From: Ferrovibrio sp046297895
Lineage (GTDB): Bacteria; Pseudomonadota; Alphaproteobacteria; Ferrovibrionales; Ferrovibrionaceae
DNA: 64,000 nt
Direction: 5' to 3'
Assembly: GCF_046297895.1 (NCBI RefSeq)
Contig: NZ_JBKBHC010000003.1
Coordinates: 348,220-412,219, forward strand
The notes under the pieces were generated by a model. That model was given only the letters and a program-made list of their open reading frames with translations. It was not told the DNA's origin and made no database searches. Made by a program: the position numbers and the translations under genes. This document shows, piece by piece, positions 32,495 through 40,124 of the stretch. Numbering within the stretch: the stretch's first letter is position 1; every line of letters starts with the position of its first letter.

Positions 32495-33403
32495 ATGACC
32501 GCACAACGCTTCGACGTTTACACCCAGGTCACGAACAACATCATCGCCGCCATCGAGGCAGGCGCGGGCGACTGGCAAATGCCCTGGCACCGCAGCGGCG
32601 AGGGCCTGAACCGCCCCGTCAATATCGACACCGCCAAAGCCTATCGCGGCATCAACGTCGTCAGCCTTTGGGCCGCCGGCCAGGCCCGCGGCTTCACGAC
32701 CGGCACCTGGGGCACCTACCGCCAATGGCAGAACAAGGGCTGCCAGGTCCGCAAGGGCGAGAAGTCCAGCCTGGTGGTCTTCTACAAGGAGCTGGACGTG
32801 GAAGAGCAGAACGCCGAGACCGGCGAGACCGAGCACGCCACGCGCCTCATGGCCCGCGCGAGCTGGGTCTTCAACGCCGACCAGGTGGACGGCTACGAGG
32901 CGCCTGCGCTCCCCGAGCCCAAGGATCCCGTACAGGTCATCGACGCGGCAGAGCGTTTCGTCGGCGGCACCGGCGCCATCATCCGTCACGGCGGCAGCCG
33001 CGCCTTCTATCGTCCTTCCGACGACATCATCCAGATGCCCGAGCGCGAGCGTTTCCTCGGCACCGGGACCAGTTCGGCGACCGAGAGCTACTACGCCACG
33101 CTGCTGCATGAGCTGACCCATTGGACGGGTCACGACCGCCGCTGCGATCGCCAGTTCGGCAAGCGCTTCGGCGACGACGCCTATGCGATGGAAGAACTCG
33201 TGGCCGAGCTGGGCGCGGCGTTCCTGTGCGCCGACCTGGGCGTGACGCTCACCCCGCGTCCCGACCACGCCGCCTACATCGACAACTGGCTGAAGGTGCT
33301 CAAGGCCGACAAGAAGGCCATCTTCACCGCCGCCTCTCAGGCAGCCAAGGCCACCGACTTCCTCGGTGGCCTGCAATCCGCCGAAGCGGAGGAGGCGGCC
33401 TGA
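32495..33403 (+). CDS. ardC: ArdC-type antirestriction protein
   Basis: 302 aa from ATG 32495, preceded by AAGGAGAGG. The N-terminal ArdC ssDNA-binding domain is followed by a zinc-metalloprotease-like domain with HELTHWTGH (about residues 206-214) and a downstream Glu (EELVAELGAAFL). ArdC proteins protect incoming plasmid DNA from host restriction and nucleases after conjugation. The gene is preceded by a structured leader shared with other element genes. A hairpin (33392-33413) carries the stop codon in its loop. Confidence 0.88.
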   Translation: MTAQRFDVYTQVTNNIIAAIEAGAGDWQMPWHRSGEGLNRPVNIDTAKAYRGINVVSLWAAGQARGFTTGTWGTYRQWQNKGCQVRKGEKSSLVVFYKELDVEEQNAETGETEHATRLMARASWVFNADQVDGYEAPALPEPKDPVQVIDAAERFVGGTGAIIRHGGSRAFYRPSDDIIQMPERERFLGTGTSSATESYYATLLHELTHWTGHDRRCDRQFGKRFGDDAYAMEELVAELGAAFLCADLGVTLTPRPDHAAYIDNWLKVLKADKKAIFTAASQAAKATDFLGGLQSAEAEEAA

Positions 33404-33413
33404 CGGCCGCCTC
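33392..33413 (+). terminator. Hairpin spanning the ardC stop codon
   Basis: GAGGCGGCC and GGCCGCCTC arms with the TGAC loop containing the stop codon. There is no long T-run, so it may stabilise the mRNA end rather than terminate. Confidence 0.5.
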
Positions 33414-33434
33414 TACCTCTTCTGGCTCTATGGT

Positions 33435-33815
33435 TCACTGGCGGAGCGCGACCATGGTTGAGCAATCACGGTCGCCTCGGAAGTAGCAGCGCTTGGTCTC
33501 AATGCCCAAGCGGCTCGGCAAGTTGCCGCACGCCGTACCGACGAAAAGCACGCTGAAGCGGCTTTGTCCGTTGGCGGGGATGTTGGAATCCCCGCCATGG
33601 ATGCTGCGCCGTTCGCCCGCTGTCAGGTCGAACTCGATCCGGCGCAATTCCGCGCCTTCGTTGTTCTTGAGCGTGCCACGGATTTCGCAGGATAGCTGAC
33701 CGCCCGGATACACGTCGCGGCGCTCCGTCACGGTCAGCTCGACCTTGCCGCTGTCGCCGCAGGCAGCGAGCGCTGTCACTGCGGCGATGGCAAGAATGCT
33801 GGCGCGGATGCTCAT
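33435..33815 (-). CDS. Small lipoprotein of unknown function
   Basis: 126 aa from ATG 33815. A lipoprotein signal (MSIRASILAIAAVTALAAC) is followed by a beta-rich domain with four further cysteines. Its start overlaps the stop of the upstream periplasmic-protein gene by 4 bp, so it is the last of a three-gene leftward set of exported proteins. Not recognised; surface or entry-exclusion roles are guesses from context only. Confidence 0.6.
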   Translation of the reverse strand: MSIRASILAIAAVTALAACGDSGKVELTVTERRDVYPGGQLSCEIRGTLKNNEGAELRRIEFDLTAGERRSIHGGDSNIPANGQSRFSVLFVGTACGNLPSRLGIETKRCYFRGDRDCSTMVALRQ

Positions 33816-34183
33816 GGCTTCCACACCTGCTTGTCGTTCTCGAAGAAGATCACGCACGGGTTCGCTGCGTTGTACTCGGGTTTTTTCTGGCAGCTTTCCA
33901 GCGCTTCCTTCTTCACCTGCTCCATCGACAACTGGCGGTGCCAGCGCGCGCCATAGGCGCCGTCCTTGGACACGGCAAACGCCTTGGGCTGTTCGGCGGG
34001 CGCATATCGCTCCAGGAAGCAACTCACACAGGTCTTGGCACCGCCCGCCTGTTCGAGCGCCGGAACGGCAGCCTTGTAGGCGTCCTGGGCCAGGGCGGGC
34101 GAGCCACCGCCCCACAGAATCAGGGCGGTCGCGGCGACGAAAAGCTGCGGCGCATGGCGCCGCACAGTGTTGATGATGGTCAT
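33812..34183 (-). CDS. Exported small protein of unknown function
   Basis: 123 aa. A signal peptide (about residues 12-32, cleavage after SPALAQ) leads to a mature domain with Cys residues in TCVSCFLERY, ESCQKK and NPCVIFF, so disulfides are likely in the periplasm. Middle gene of the exported-protein set between ardC and the tyrosine recombinase. No family recognised. Confidence 0.6.
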   Translation of the reverse strand: MTIINTVRRHAPQLFVAATALILWGGGSPALAQDAYKAAVPALEQAGGAKTCVSCFLERYAPAEQPKAFAVSKDGAYGARWHRQLSMEQVKKEALESCQKKPEYNAANPCVIFFENDKQVWKP

Positions 34184-34193
34184 GGGTTTCTCC

Positions 34194-34571
34194 TTAGCGA
34201 GGGTAGGCCGGCCAGTACCGGCCGGAGCGGTCGTGCCAATACCGGTAGCCGTCGCCGTCGCGGTAGAAGGTGTAGCAAGTCCGCAGCCCCGACCCGGCGT
34301 TGGACGTGCAGAGCACGCCGTCGTCGCCGATCTGATAGGTGCCGTTCGCGCTCATCCGGTTGTCGGCGTAGCGATAGGAGCCGTCCTTCGCGAACATGAA
34401 GGTGCCTTCACCTTGGCTCCACTCGCGGTCGATGAAGGTGCTGCGGACCTGATCCGCCGTCAGCCGATTGGCATTGTCTGCCGCTGTGGTCTGGCACGCC
34501 GTAAGCGCGAGTGCGACCAGCACGCCGTTAAGCGCCGCGAGAGCGCGGTGCCGAGAGTGAGGGACAATCAA
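34194..34571 (-). CDS. Small lipoprotein of unknown function
   Basis: 125 aa. The signal ends LALTAC (lipobox). The mature part has a repeated Tyr/Gly/Asp pattern (DGSYRYADNRMSANGTYQIGDDG) that suggests a small beta-sheet protein. First gene of the three-gene exported set, 10 bp ahead of the next. No family recognised with confidence. Confidence 0.6.
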   Translation of the reverse strand: MIVPHSRHRALAALNGVLVALALTACQTTAADNANRLTADQVRSTFIDREWSQGEGTFMFAKDGSYRYADNRMSANGTYQIGDDGVLCTSNAGSGLRTCYTFYRDGDGYRYWHDRSGRYWPAYPR

Positions 34572-34680
34572 ATTTTGAAACCTCCTGAGCAGGGGTAGAA
34601 GAACGGCGCCGATCGACCTGCACAGGATGGTGTCGTCACTGATTTGCGTTGCCCCTGTGCCACAGGCCCTCCGGCAAACC

Positions 34681-34709
34681 GAGTGACAGAATGGGCAATA
34701 CTGTCGCTC
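34681..34709 (+). repeat. Candidate recombination site, left
   Basis: Imperfect palindrome: GAGTGACAGAAT, spacer GGGCA, ATACTGTCGCTC. Arms pair at 10 of 12 positions. Compared with the right site (35393-35425) on the opposite strand, the core matches at 21 of 25 positions including the whole 5-nt spacer, so the two sites face each other around the recombinase gene. Confidence 0.6.
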
Positions 34710-34786
34710 GCTCGGGCGGCCCTGCGTTACGATTCGGAAGCTGAAACAGCCACGGAGGGACTGCCTTCATTCACGCGCGAGGCACT

Positions 34787-35371
34787 ATGGATTGGAGCCT
34801 GTTCGACCCGACGGGCCACCGCAAATATCTGACCGCTGCCGAACGGCGCGCGTTCATCAAGGCCGCGATGGGTCAGACGCCTGAGGTCTACACCCTCTGC
34901 CTCGTTCTCAAGGACACGGGTTGCCGCCTATCCGAGGCGCTCGCCTTGACGGCCGATCACATCGACACAAGGACGGGCACCATTGTCTTCCGAAGCCTAA
35001 AAAAGCGCCGCTTGGGCGTGCATCGCGCGGTTCCTGTGTCCCCGACCCTCCTGAGCGAACTGGAACGAGTACACGGCCTGCGCAGGCTTCAGGACGCGCC
35101 TGACGGCGGTGCGTCAGGGCGGTTGTGGCCCTGGCACAGGATGACCGGGCATCGGCGTGTGAAAGAGGTGATGGCGGCTGCCGGTGTTCACGGGCCGCAT
35201 GCAACGGCGAAGGGCCTTCGCCATGGCTTCGGTGTCGCCGCGCTGGAACGCGGCATTCCCATCACGTTGCTCCAGAAGTGGCTCGGTCACGCCAAGCTCG
35301 CCACAACGGCGATTTACGGCGATGTCGTCGGGGCGGAAGAGCGCCGAATGGCGCGGAAACTCTGGGATTAG
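34787..35371 (+). CDS. Tyrosine recombinase (FimB/FimE-sized catalytic domain only)
   Basis: 194 aa, catalytic domain without the usual N-terminal arm-binding domain. Catalytic residues: Arg in CRLSEALAL, the KGLRHGFG block (Arg-His), the LGHAKLATTAIY block with the final His and the nucleophile Tyr. The size matches the fimbrial invertases FimB and FimE. It is flanked by two inversely oriented palindromic sites, 34681-34709 and 35393-35425. It may invert that segment, act on plasmid multimers, or help integration; none is proven. Confidence 0.8.
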   Translation: MDWSLFDPTGHRKYLTAAERRAFIKAAMGQTPEVYTLCLVLKDTGCRLSEALALTADHIDTRTGTIVFRSLKKRRLGVHRAVPVSPTLLSELERVHGLRRLQDAPDGGASGRLWPWHRMTGHRRVKEVMAAAGVHGPHATAKGLRHGFGVAALERGIPITLLQKWLGHAKLATTAIYGDVVGAEERRMARKLWD

Positions 35372-35392
35372 CAGGGATTTTTGACGCTTGAT

Positions 35393-35425
35393 TTCTGTGA
35401 CGGAATTGCCCATTCCGTCACAGAA
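35393..35425 (-). repeat. Candidate recombination site, right
   Basis: Perfect palindrome with 14-bp arms: TTCTGTGACGGAAT, spacer TGCCC, ATTCCGTCACAGAA. It starts 21 bp after the recombinase stop. The asymmetric spacer reads GGGCA on the minus strand, the same as the left site on the plus strand, which fixes the inverse orientation. It could double as a terminator stem, but no T-run follows. Confidence 0.6.
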
Positions 35426-35447
35426 CGAAAGAGTGGCCTCTGTCCCC

Positions 35448-36401
35448 CTATGGCTCGTCCCATTCGTCCGGCCTCATTGCGTCTCGCCAAGAGCTTGTAT
35501 CCACCCCGCAGCTTGTTTCCGAGAGGTCAAGCTCCCAAGGTTCGTCGAGCGGGGCCGTGATGTCGCAAAAGAAAGGGAATGATTGGCTAAGTTCCGCTCC
35601 GTCACCGCGCCGTAAATCACTATTCGACCCCCATTGTAGGACTACGCTGACGGAGCCGGTGGCGCGGTAGATGATTTGATGAGCGCCAATGGCATGTACG
35701 ACGGTCCGATCAACGTAGACCTCTTCGAGCGAAAAGTGAGAGGCCAGTTCATCGACTTCGAGAAGGCTGTCACTCAAGAGCGCGTCCACAGCAGCATCAT
35801 CTAGTGCTTCGGCTATCGGGTCTAGAATCGCCGCTCGGCAGTCATGGATGGTGTCCAGAAACGCTGTCATCGCCATCACCGTCGCTCTCGCAGACGCGTC
35901 CTGTTCAACACGTGCGGTGACAATCGTTTGTTCCCGGCCATGGACTTGCTTGCTGAGGTCGTCCACAGCGTCCAGGAGCCGCTTGCGGAGTGGCTGCGGA
36001 TCGACTTTGAGATCGTCCTTTACAAAGGTGTCAGAGAGACCGCCCTGGATGGTGAACACCACCCTTTGCCAGCGCGTGGCACTGCCGTCCGGTCGTTCGG
36101 GCTTGAACCATGATGATTGCTTTACCTGCTCGACGGGCGCAAGCGTGTCCATCATGTGCTCGAAAAGGATTCGCATCGCGGTCGAGAAAAAATTGAGACG
36201 AAGAGGGTTCTCGGCATCGGCTAAGGCATGCAGTGCGCCTTGAATGGCTCGTCTTGAAAAATCGTCGATGGCCTTTGCGTTCAGCTCACCAACAAGGTCG
36301 TCCAGGCTTCGATGCGCTGGAGTTGTCTCTTCTACCATCGGGATCATCCGGTGCTGGGAGATGATGAAGCGGCTTTCTGCTTCCTTGATATGAGTTCTCA
36401 A
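35448..36401 (-). CDS. Uncharacterised protein, possible pPIWI-associated nuclease domain
   Basis: 317 aa, soluble. The segment NPLRLNFFSTAMRILFEHMMDTLAP followed by WFKPERPDGSATRWQRVVFTIQGGL resembles the predicted nuclease-like domains found next to prokaryotic Piwi (pPIWI-RE) genes and in other defence islands. The C-terminal third is beta-rich and hydrophilic. No Piwi or helicase gene is nearby, so it would be a stand-alone member. A small HTH gene lies upstream on the same strand. The family match is from memory of motif style and is tentative. Confidence 0.4.
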   Translation of the reverse strand: MRTHIKEAESRFIISQHRMIPMVEETTPAHRSLDDLVGELNAKAIDDFSRRAIQGALHALADAENPLRLNFFSTAMRILFEHMMDTLAPVEQVKQSSWFKPERPDGSATRWQRVVFTIQGGLSDTFVKDDLKVDPQPLRKRLLDAVDDLSKQVHGREQTIVTARVEQDASARATVMAMTAFLDTIHDCRAAILDPIAEALDDAAVDALLSDSLLEVDELASHFSLEEVYVDRTVVHAIGAHQIIYRATGSVSVVLQWGSNSDLRRGDGAELSQSFPFFCDITAPLDEPWELDLSETSCGVDTSSWRDAMRPDEWDEP

Positions 36402-36530
36402 AAGACGAAGGTGGCTGCCATGCCGAGCTTGGCAGTGAGCATATCCCCTTAAATCCGAGTGTGGAGTCTTCGGACTGTCGCCTATTAGCCGCCGAACGGA
36501 AAACCCAAGCTCCTTTACCGACGTAAGACC

Positions 36531-36785
36531 TTAGCCTTTATCCCTTACATCTCTCCTCGCACGAACGAGCGCGTCCGCGAGCGCGTGTTCTGTCTCGGGC
36601 ATCATTCCGCGCCCTTCGATCCATTTGTAGTAGGCGGTGCGTGAGACACCGGCGCTCTTGCATAGAGCCGCAATGGTGATGCCCAGCGCTTTGCGCTGCG
36701 CCTCAATCGTTTCGATGACCGGCCGGGAATCAAGGATTTCCGAGCGTTTTATGATCAGGACGTTTCTGAACGGACTTCGAGCCAT
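36531..36785 (-). CDS. Small helix-turn-helix regulator
   Basis: 84 aa from ATG 36785. Residues about 32-58 (LGITIAALCKSAGVSRTAYYKWIEGR) form a clear HTH of the XRE/recombinase-invertase type. It lies 130 bp upstream of the possible nuclease gene on the same strand and is divergent from a small lipoprotein gene; the shared intergenic DNA carries a 16-bp perfect palindrome that could be its operator. Confidence 0.75.
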   Translation of the reverse strand: MARSPFRNVLIIKRSEILDSRPVIETIEAQRKALGITIAALCKSAGVSRTAYYKWIEGRGMMPETEHALADALVRARRDVRDKG

Positions 36786-36851
36786 GGCACAAAATAAATG
36801 TTCAAGTAATGAACAGTTCTTATTTATCAGTATTTTGTTGTAATGTTGTGC

Positions 36852-36867
36852 TGTTGTTTAAACAACA
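36852..36867. promoter_or_regulatory. 16-bp perfect palindrome, candidate operator
   Basis: TGTTGTTTAAACAACA lies in an AT-rich island between the divergent HTH gene and the lipoprotein gene, 22 bp before the lipoprotein ATG. Its position fits autoregulation by the HTH protein. Confidence 0.5.
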
Positions 36868-36889
36868 AAGTAAATCAAGAGGGATTACA

Positions 36890-37018
36890 ATGAAAATTAT
36901 TTCAAATGTCGGGCTCATGTTCATGCTCGCAGCGATGGCCGCTGTCGGCCTCACCGCCTGCGACGACGAGAATGCGTCGGGTATCAGCAACCAATTCGTA
37001 ATCGGCAACGACGGCTGA
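36890..37018 (+). CDS. 42-residue lipoprotein
   Basis: ATG 36890, after an AGAGGG-like site at about 36879. The signal (MKIISNVGLMFMLAAMAAVG, then LTAC) is followed by only about 18 mature residues, Asp/Asn/Gly-rich. It is 44 bp ahead of the large secreted protein and probably co-transcribed with it. Its size suggests a lysis-protein-like or anchoring role, but there is no direct evidence. Confidence 0.6.
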   Translation: MKIISNVGLMFMLAAMAAVGLTACDDENASGISNQFVIGNDG

Positions 37019-37062
37019 CCCGTCCCGTTGCCCACATAAATCAATCAAGGAGTCTCTATGTA

Positions 37063-38793
37063 ATGAAACAATGGCTGAAGAATTTCGCCTTGGCCGGTGC
37101 TGCGGTTTCGTCCGCGGTGCTGGGGGCGGCTTCTGCGTCCGCAGTGTCGTTTACGGTCGTAATCGACAAAATCGAAGTCATGGAAAACGGTAACTCGACC
37201 GACCGCTTCGTCATCTACAACCCCGTCGCCGGCATCGGCGGCACCGCCACCACCACGCTGGATCTGTTGAACGCCAACAAGAGCGGCGCCTCCCTGCCCA
37301 TCGTCGCACCGAGGGGCGGCACCTATCGCACCATGCTGGTGACCTTCGGCAGCGTCCAGGTTGCCGCTGAAACCGACACGGTTTCCGCGACCACCAACGT
37401 GGCTGCACTCCTGGGCGCCGATCAGGGGTTCGGTACCGAACTCGGCCGCAAGGTTCTGATCATGGGCGATCCGGGCACGGGCGGTAACTCGATCTCCGCT
37501 CGGTTGAACAACGGCAACGGCGCTTTCGCCACCGTTCCGCCGATGCAGCCCGTTCTGTCGAACGGCGCGACCGTCACGTTGCCGTCGATCAACTTCTTCC
37601 TTCCCGCCGCCAACGTCGTGACTTCGGGAACAAACGCCGTCAACGTGACGAAGCTTCCGGTTCCGATCGCCGTCGGCCGCACCGATATGGATTCGAACAA
37701 CGTGCCCAACGTGCTGGTCGGCTTGAAGGGCCGTGCCTTTGACGGTTCCGCTTCGCTCAGCGCCGGGGTCGGCAACTTCGTGGTCAAGGTGGGTCTGTTC
37801 CGCAGCGCCCTCGACCTGAAGCCCATGTACATCCAGACGGCAACCGTCGTGTCGAACACCGGGACGTCGGACGACGACGCCACGCAGGTGACGTTCCTGG
37901 ACGTGGCTGACGGCACCTACATTCCGATGGCCTGGATCGACGCCAACAGCAACGGCCTGCTGGATGATGGCGAGTCCACCATCATCGCGGATTCGGCCGG
38001 TACCAGCCTGACCGCCAACGCCGCACGTCTGACGATCAGCAAGGAAGACCTGTTCGGTACCGGCGCGGCCGGCGTTGTCAGCCCGACTTCCGAGGTGTTC
38101 GACGGCTCGACCACGGGCCTTGGCTCGGTGTTCGGCGAGAACCCCAACGGCATGCTGGGACACTCGGGCGACTTCTATGCCTTCCCGGCTCGCTCGATCT
38201 CCATCACGCTGACCACGGCCTCGGCCGCTTCGGTTACCCTGGCCAACCAGGCGCTGGAATGCACCGACTGCTCGCTGCGTGGCGTATGGGGCGGTGGCGA
38301 TGGTGTTGATTCGACCGCCGCTGCGGCAGCCGTGTCGCTCACCATCGGCAACGTGGCCGTTCCCGGCATCGTCTTCCGCATGGATCATGACGATACCGCT
38401 GGCGAAACCGACGACAACCTGAACGACGACGACCTGGTCCGTCTGGTGGTCCAGGGCGGTGACACGGGCCAGATTGCCTCGCTCGACGGCTTCCAGCTCG
38501 TCCGGTACGCGCTGGTCGATGCCGACTATGCCCGCCTGACCATCAGCCCGGTGCCGCTGGCCACGCTGGTCAACATCGACGCCGCGACGGCCTACGGGAC
38601 CTACTCCGTGGCCGGATCGGTGCGTGCCCTCGACCCGTCGGACAACAACGCCTATCTCGGGGTGGCTGATACCTTCACCCTGGCGAATGGCGATGTCGCG
38701 CTGGGGAGCGGTGACCATGACGTGGACACTGCGACCGTACACTTTGCCAGCAAGGCTATCTCTGCCGGTGTTGGTAACGGTGCGGTAGACTAA
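37063..38793 (+). CDS. Large secreted protein of unknown function with an EF-hand-like loop
   Basis: 576 aa. A signal peptide (about residues 1-26, ending ASASA) is followed by a long Gly/Ala/Thr/Asp-rich, beta-rich mature chain with no membrane segment. DANSNGLLDDGES (about residues 294-306) matches a calcium-binding EF-hand/dockerin-type loop, and acidic stretches such as DHDDTAGETDDNLNDDD recur. One Cys pair is in ECTDCSLRG. No known family recognised. A calcium-stabilised surface or extracellular protein carried as cargo is the best reading. Confidence 0.65.
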   Translation: MKQWLKNFALAGAAVSSAVLGAASASAVSFTVVIDKIEVMENGNSTDRFVIYNPVAGIGGTATTTLDLLNANKSGASLPIVAPRGGTYRTMLVTFGSVQVAAETDTVSATTNVAALLGADQGFGTELGRKVLIMGDPGTGGNSISARLNNGNGAFATVPPMQPVLSNGATVTLPSINFFLPAANVVTSGTNAVNVTKLPVPIAVGRTDMDSNNVPNVLVGLKGRAFDGSASLSAGVGNFVVKVGLFRSALDLKPMYIQTATVVSNTGTSDDDATQVTFLDVADGTYIPMAWIDANSNGLLDDGESTIIADSAGTSLTANAARLTISKEDLFGTGAAGVVSPTSEVFDGSTTGLGSVFGENPNGMLGHSGDFYAFPARSISITLTTASAASVTLANQALECTDCSLRGVWGGGDGVDSTAAAAAVSLTIGNVAVPGIVFRMDHDDTAGETDDNLNDDDLVRLVVQGGDTGQIASLDGFQLVRYALVDADYARLTISPVPLATLVNIDAATAYGTYSVAGSVRALDPSDNNAYLGVADTFTLANGDVALGSGDHDVDTATVHFASKAISAGVGNGAVD

Positions 38794-38822
38794 CGCCCGA
38801 TACGAACCCCGTGGTTCGATGC

Positions 38823-38846
38823 AAGGCCCTGCTTCGGCGGGGCCTT
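38823..38846 (+). terminator. Hairpin after the secreted-protein gene
   Basis: AAGGCCC and GGGCCTT arms with a 10-nt loop, followed by GTTCATT. Probable terminator of the lipoprotein/secreted-protein operon. Confidence 0.6.
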
Positions 38847-39336
38847 GTTCATTGGGGGATAGGATAGGCGGGGGAAAGCCTTCCCCTGCCTGCAACCGCC
38901 TTTGGCGTTTTCCGTCACCCCTTCGAGCGGGGTACCCCGCAACGCCCCGATAGCCGCCGCGCCGGGTCCCGCGCTGCGCTGCCCGGCACGGCAGCATAAG
39001 GACGGCCCTGCGGGCCGGTGGTGATCCTCTTCTTCGCGCTGCGCGCGAGAACCTCTCTGGCCAGCTTGTGCCGACCCCGCCGGGCTTGCCCAAGGTCGCC
39101 GTCCGGCCTGCCCGCTCCGTTCGGGCAGCAAGCTGCCCTCCCGTGTTGGCCGGATTGCACCCCTGCGGGGGCGGCTCTCTTGGAGCCCGTCGGATGTCGG
39201 CGCGACGCCGCCAGGCCGACTTCGCTAACGCTTCTTCACTGGTTCTCCTGTCGTCGCTCGCCGCTGGGCAGAGGTTCATGCGCGGGGCGTGTGTGCCCTG
39301 TGCTGCCTGTAACGACTGCACAGAGGATTGAAGCGA
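38847..39336 (+). other. Long GC-rich leader upstream of the DUF2958 gene
   Basis: About 490 bases without a supported gene. It is dense in short palindromes and holds TTCTTCGCGCTGCGCGCGAGAACC (split around its centre), resembling but not clearly matching the four shared leaders. Open frames on both strands give low-complexity Arg/Pro/Ala translations. Confidence 0.4.
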
Positions 39337-39729
39337 ATGAACGACACGACAACGAACCTTGGCAGCGCATCGGCGCTGCTGACTGACGAGCAACGCGCCC
39401 GGTTGCTGGCCAATGGCCATGCCAACCGTGAGCGCATCAGCAAGGGTTTGGACGAACACGACTGGCAGCCCTTGGTGAAGCTGTTCTGCCCGTGGGGCGC
39501 GGCAACTTGGCTGTTGTCGGAGCTTGACCCCGAGGACGAGGACATTGCCTTCGGTCTTTGCGACCTGGGCATGGGCTGTCCCGAACTGGGCAGCGTGCGC
39601 CTGTCGGAGCTTGCCGCCGTCCGTGGCCCCGGTGGGCTGACCATCGAGCGCGACGAGCACTTCAAGGCCGTCAAGAGCCTGTCGGCATATGCCGACGAGG
39701 CCCGCGAGCATCAGCGCATCGTCGCGTAA
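39337..39729 (+). CDS. DUF2958 domain protein
   Basis: 130 aa from ATG 39337 after AGAGGA. The core LVKLFCPWGAATWLLSELDPEDEDIAFGLCDLGMGCPELG is the DUF2958 signature. These proteins are common on conjugative plasmids and integrative elements near ArdC, ParB-like and DUF736 genes, as here; their function is unknown. Confidence 0.82.
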   Translation: MNDTTTNLGSASALLTDEQRARLLANGHANRERISKGLDEHDWQPLVKLFCPWGAATWLLSELDPEDEDIAFGLCDLGMGCPELGSVRLSELAAVRGPGGLTIERDEHFKAVKSLSAYADEAREHQRIVA

Positions 39730-39743
39730 TCGGAGGGCAGACC

Positions 39744-40058
39744 ATGAAGTGCCTTGCCGACTTCAAGCGCGCCCTATTGGCGCATCCGGGCTGGACGTTC
39801 CAATACCTCGACAATGGACGCGATTGCGGCGTGCAGCGCCGCACCGTGGCGCATGTCCAGACCAACGGGGTGTGGTTCACCATGCCCGACCGGGGCGGCG
39901 GCAAGACGTGGCTGGACTTCCCGACCGCCCGTCACTGCCGTTTCCCCGACCCGGAAACGCTGGTCATCGACTACGCCGACGAATGGGGCACCCGCCTCAT
40001 CTATCGCATGGCCGCCGTCGATGCCGCGCCAGCCGAGAACGCCCCAATCACCGCCTGA
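39744..40058 (+). CDS. Small element-borne protein of unknown function
   Basis: 104 aa from ATG 39744, 14 bp after the DUF2958 stop with GGAGG ahead. It contains MKCLADFKRALLAHPGWTF and a beta-rich middle (VWFTMPDRGGGKTWLDFPTA). It lies in tandem between DUF2958 and the ParB-like gene. No domain recognised. Confidence 0.6.
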   Translation: MKCLADFKRALLAHPGWTFQYLDNGRDCGVQRRTVAHVQTNGVWFTMPDRGGGKTWLDFPTARHCRFPDPETLVIDYADEWGTRLIYRMAAVDAAPAENAPITA

Positions 40059-40064
40059 ACCGAA

Positions 40065-40090
40065 CCCGCCCGCTCCGGCGACGGGGCGGG
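40065..40090 (+). terminator. Hairpin after the 104-aa gene
   Basis: CCCGCCC and GGGCGGG arms with a 12-nt loop just before the parB-like gene. No T-run. Confidence 0.4.
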
Positions 40091-40124
40091 CATGAAATGA
40101 CGAAATCACGAAAGGACGAAACCC

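Noticed and set aside
37045..39711. 888-codon minus-strand frame opposite the secreted-protein gene
   Set aside because: Antisense to a gene with signal peptide and coherent composition; translation is Arg/Gly/Gln-rich without domains.
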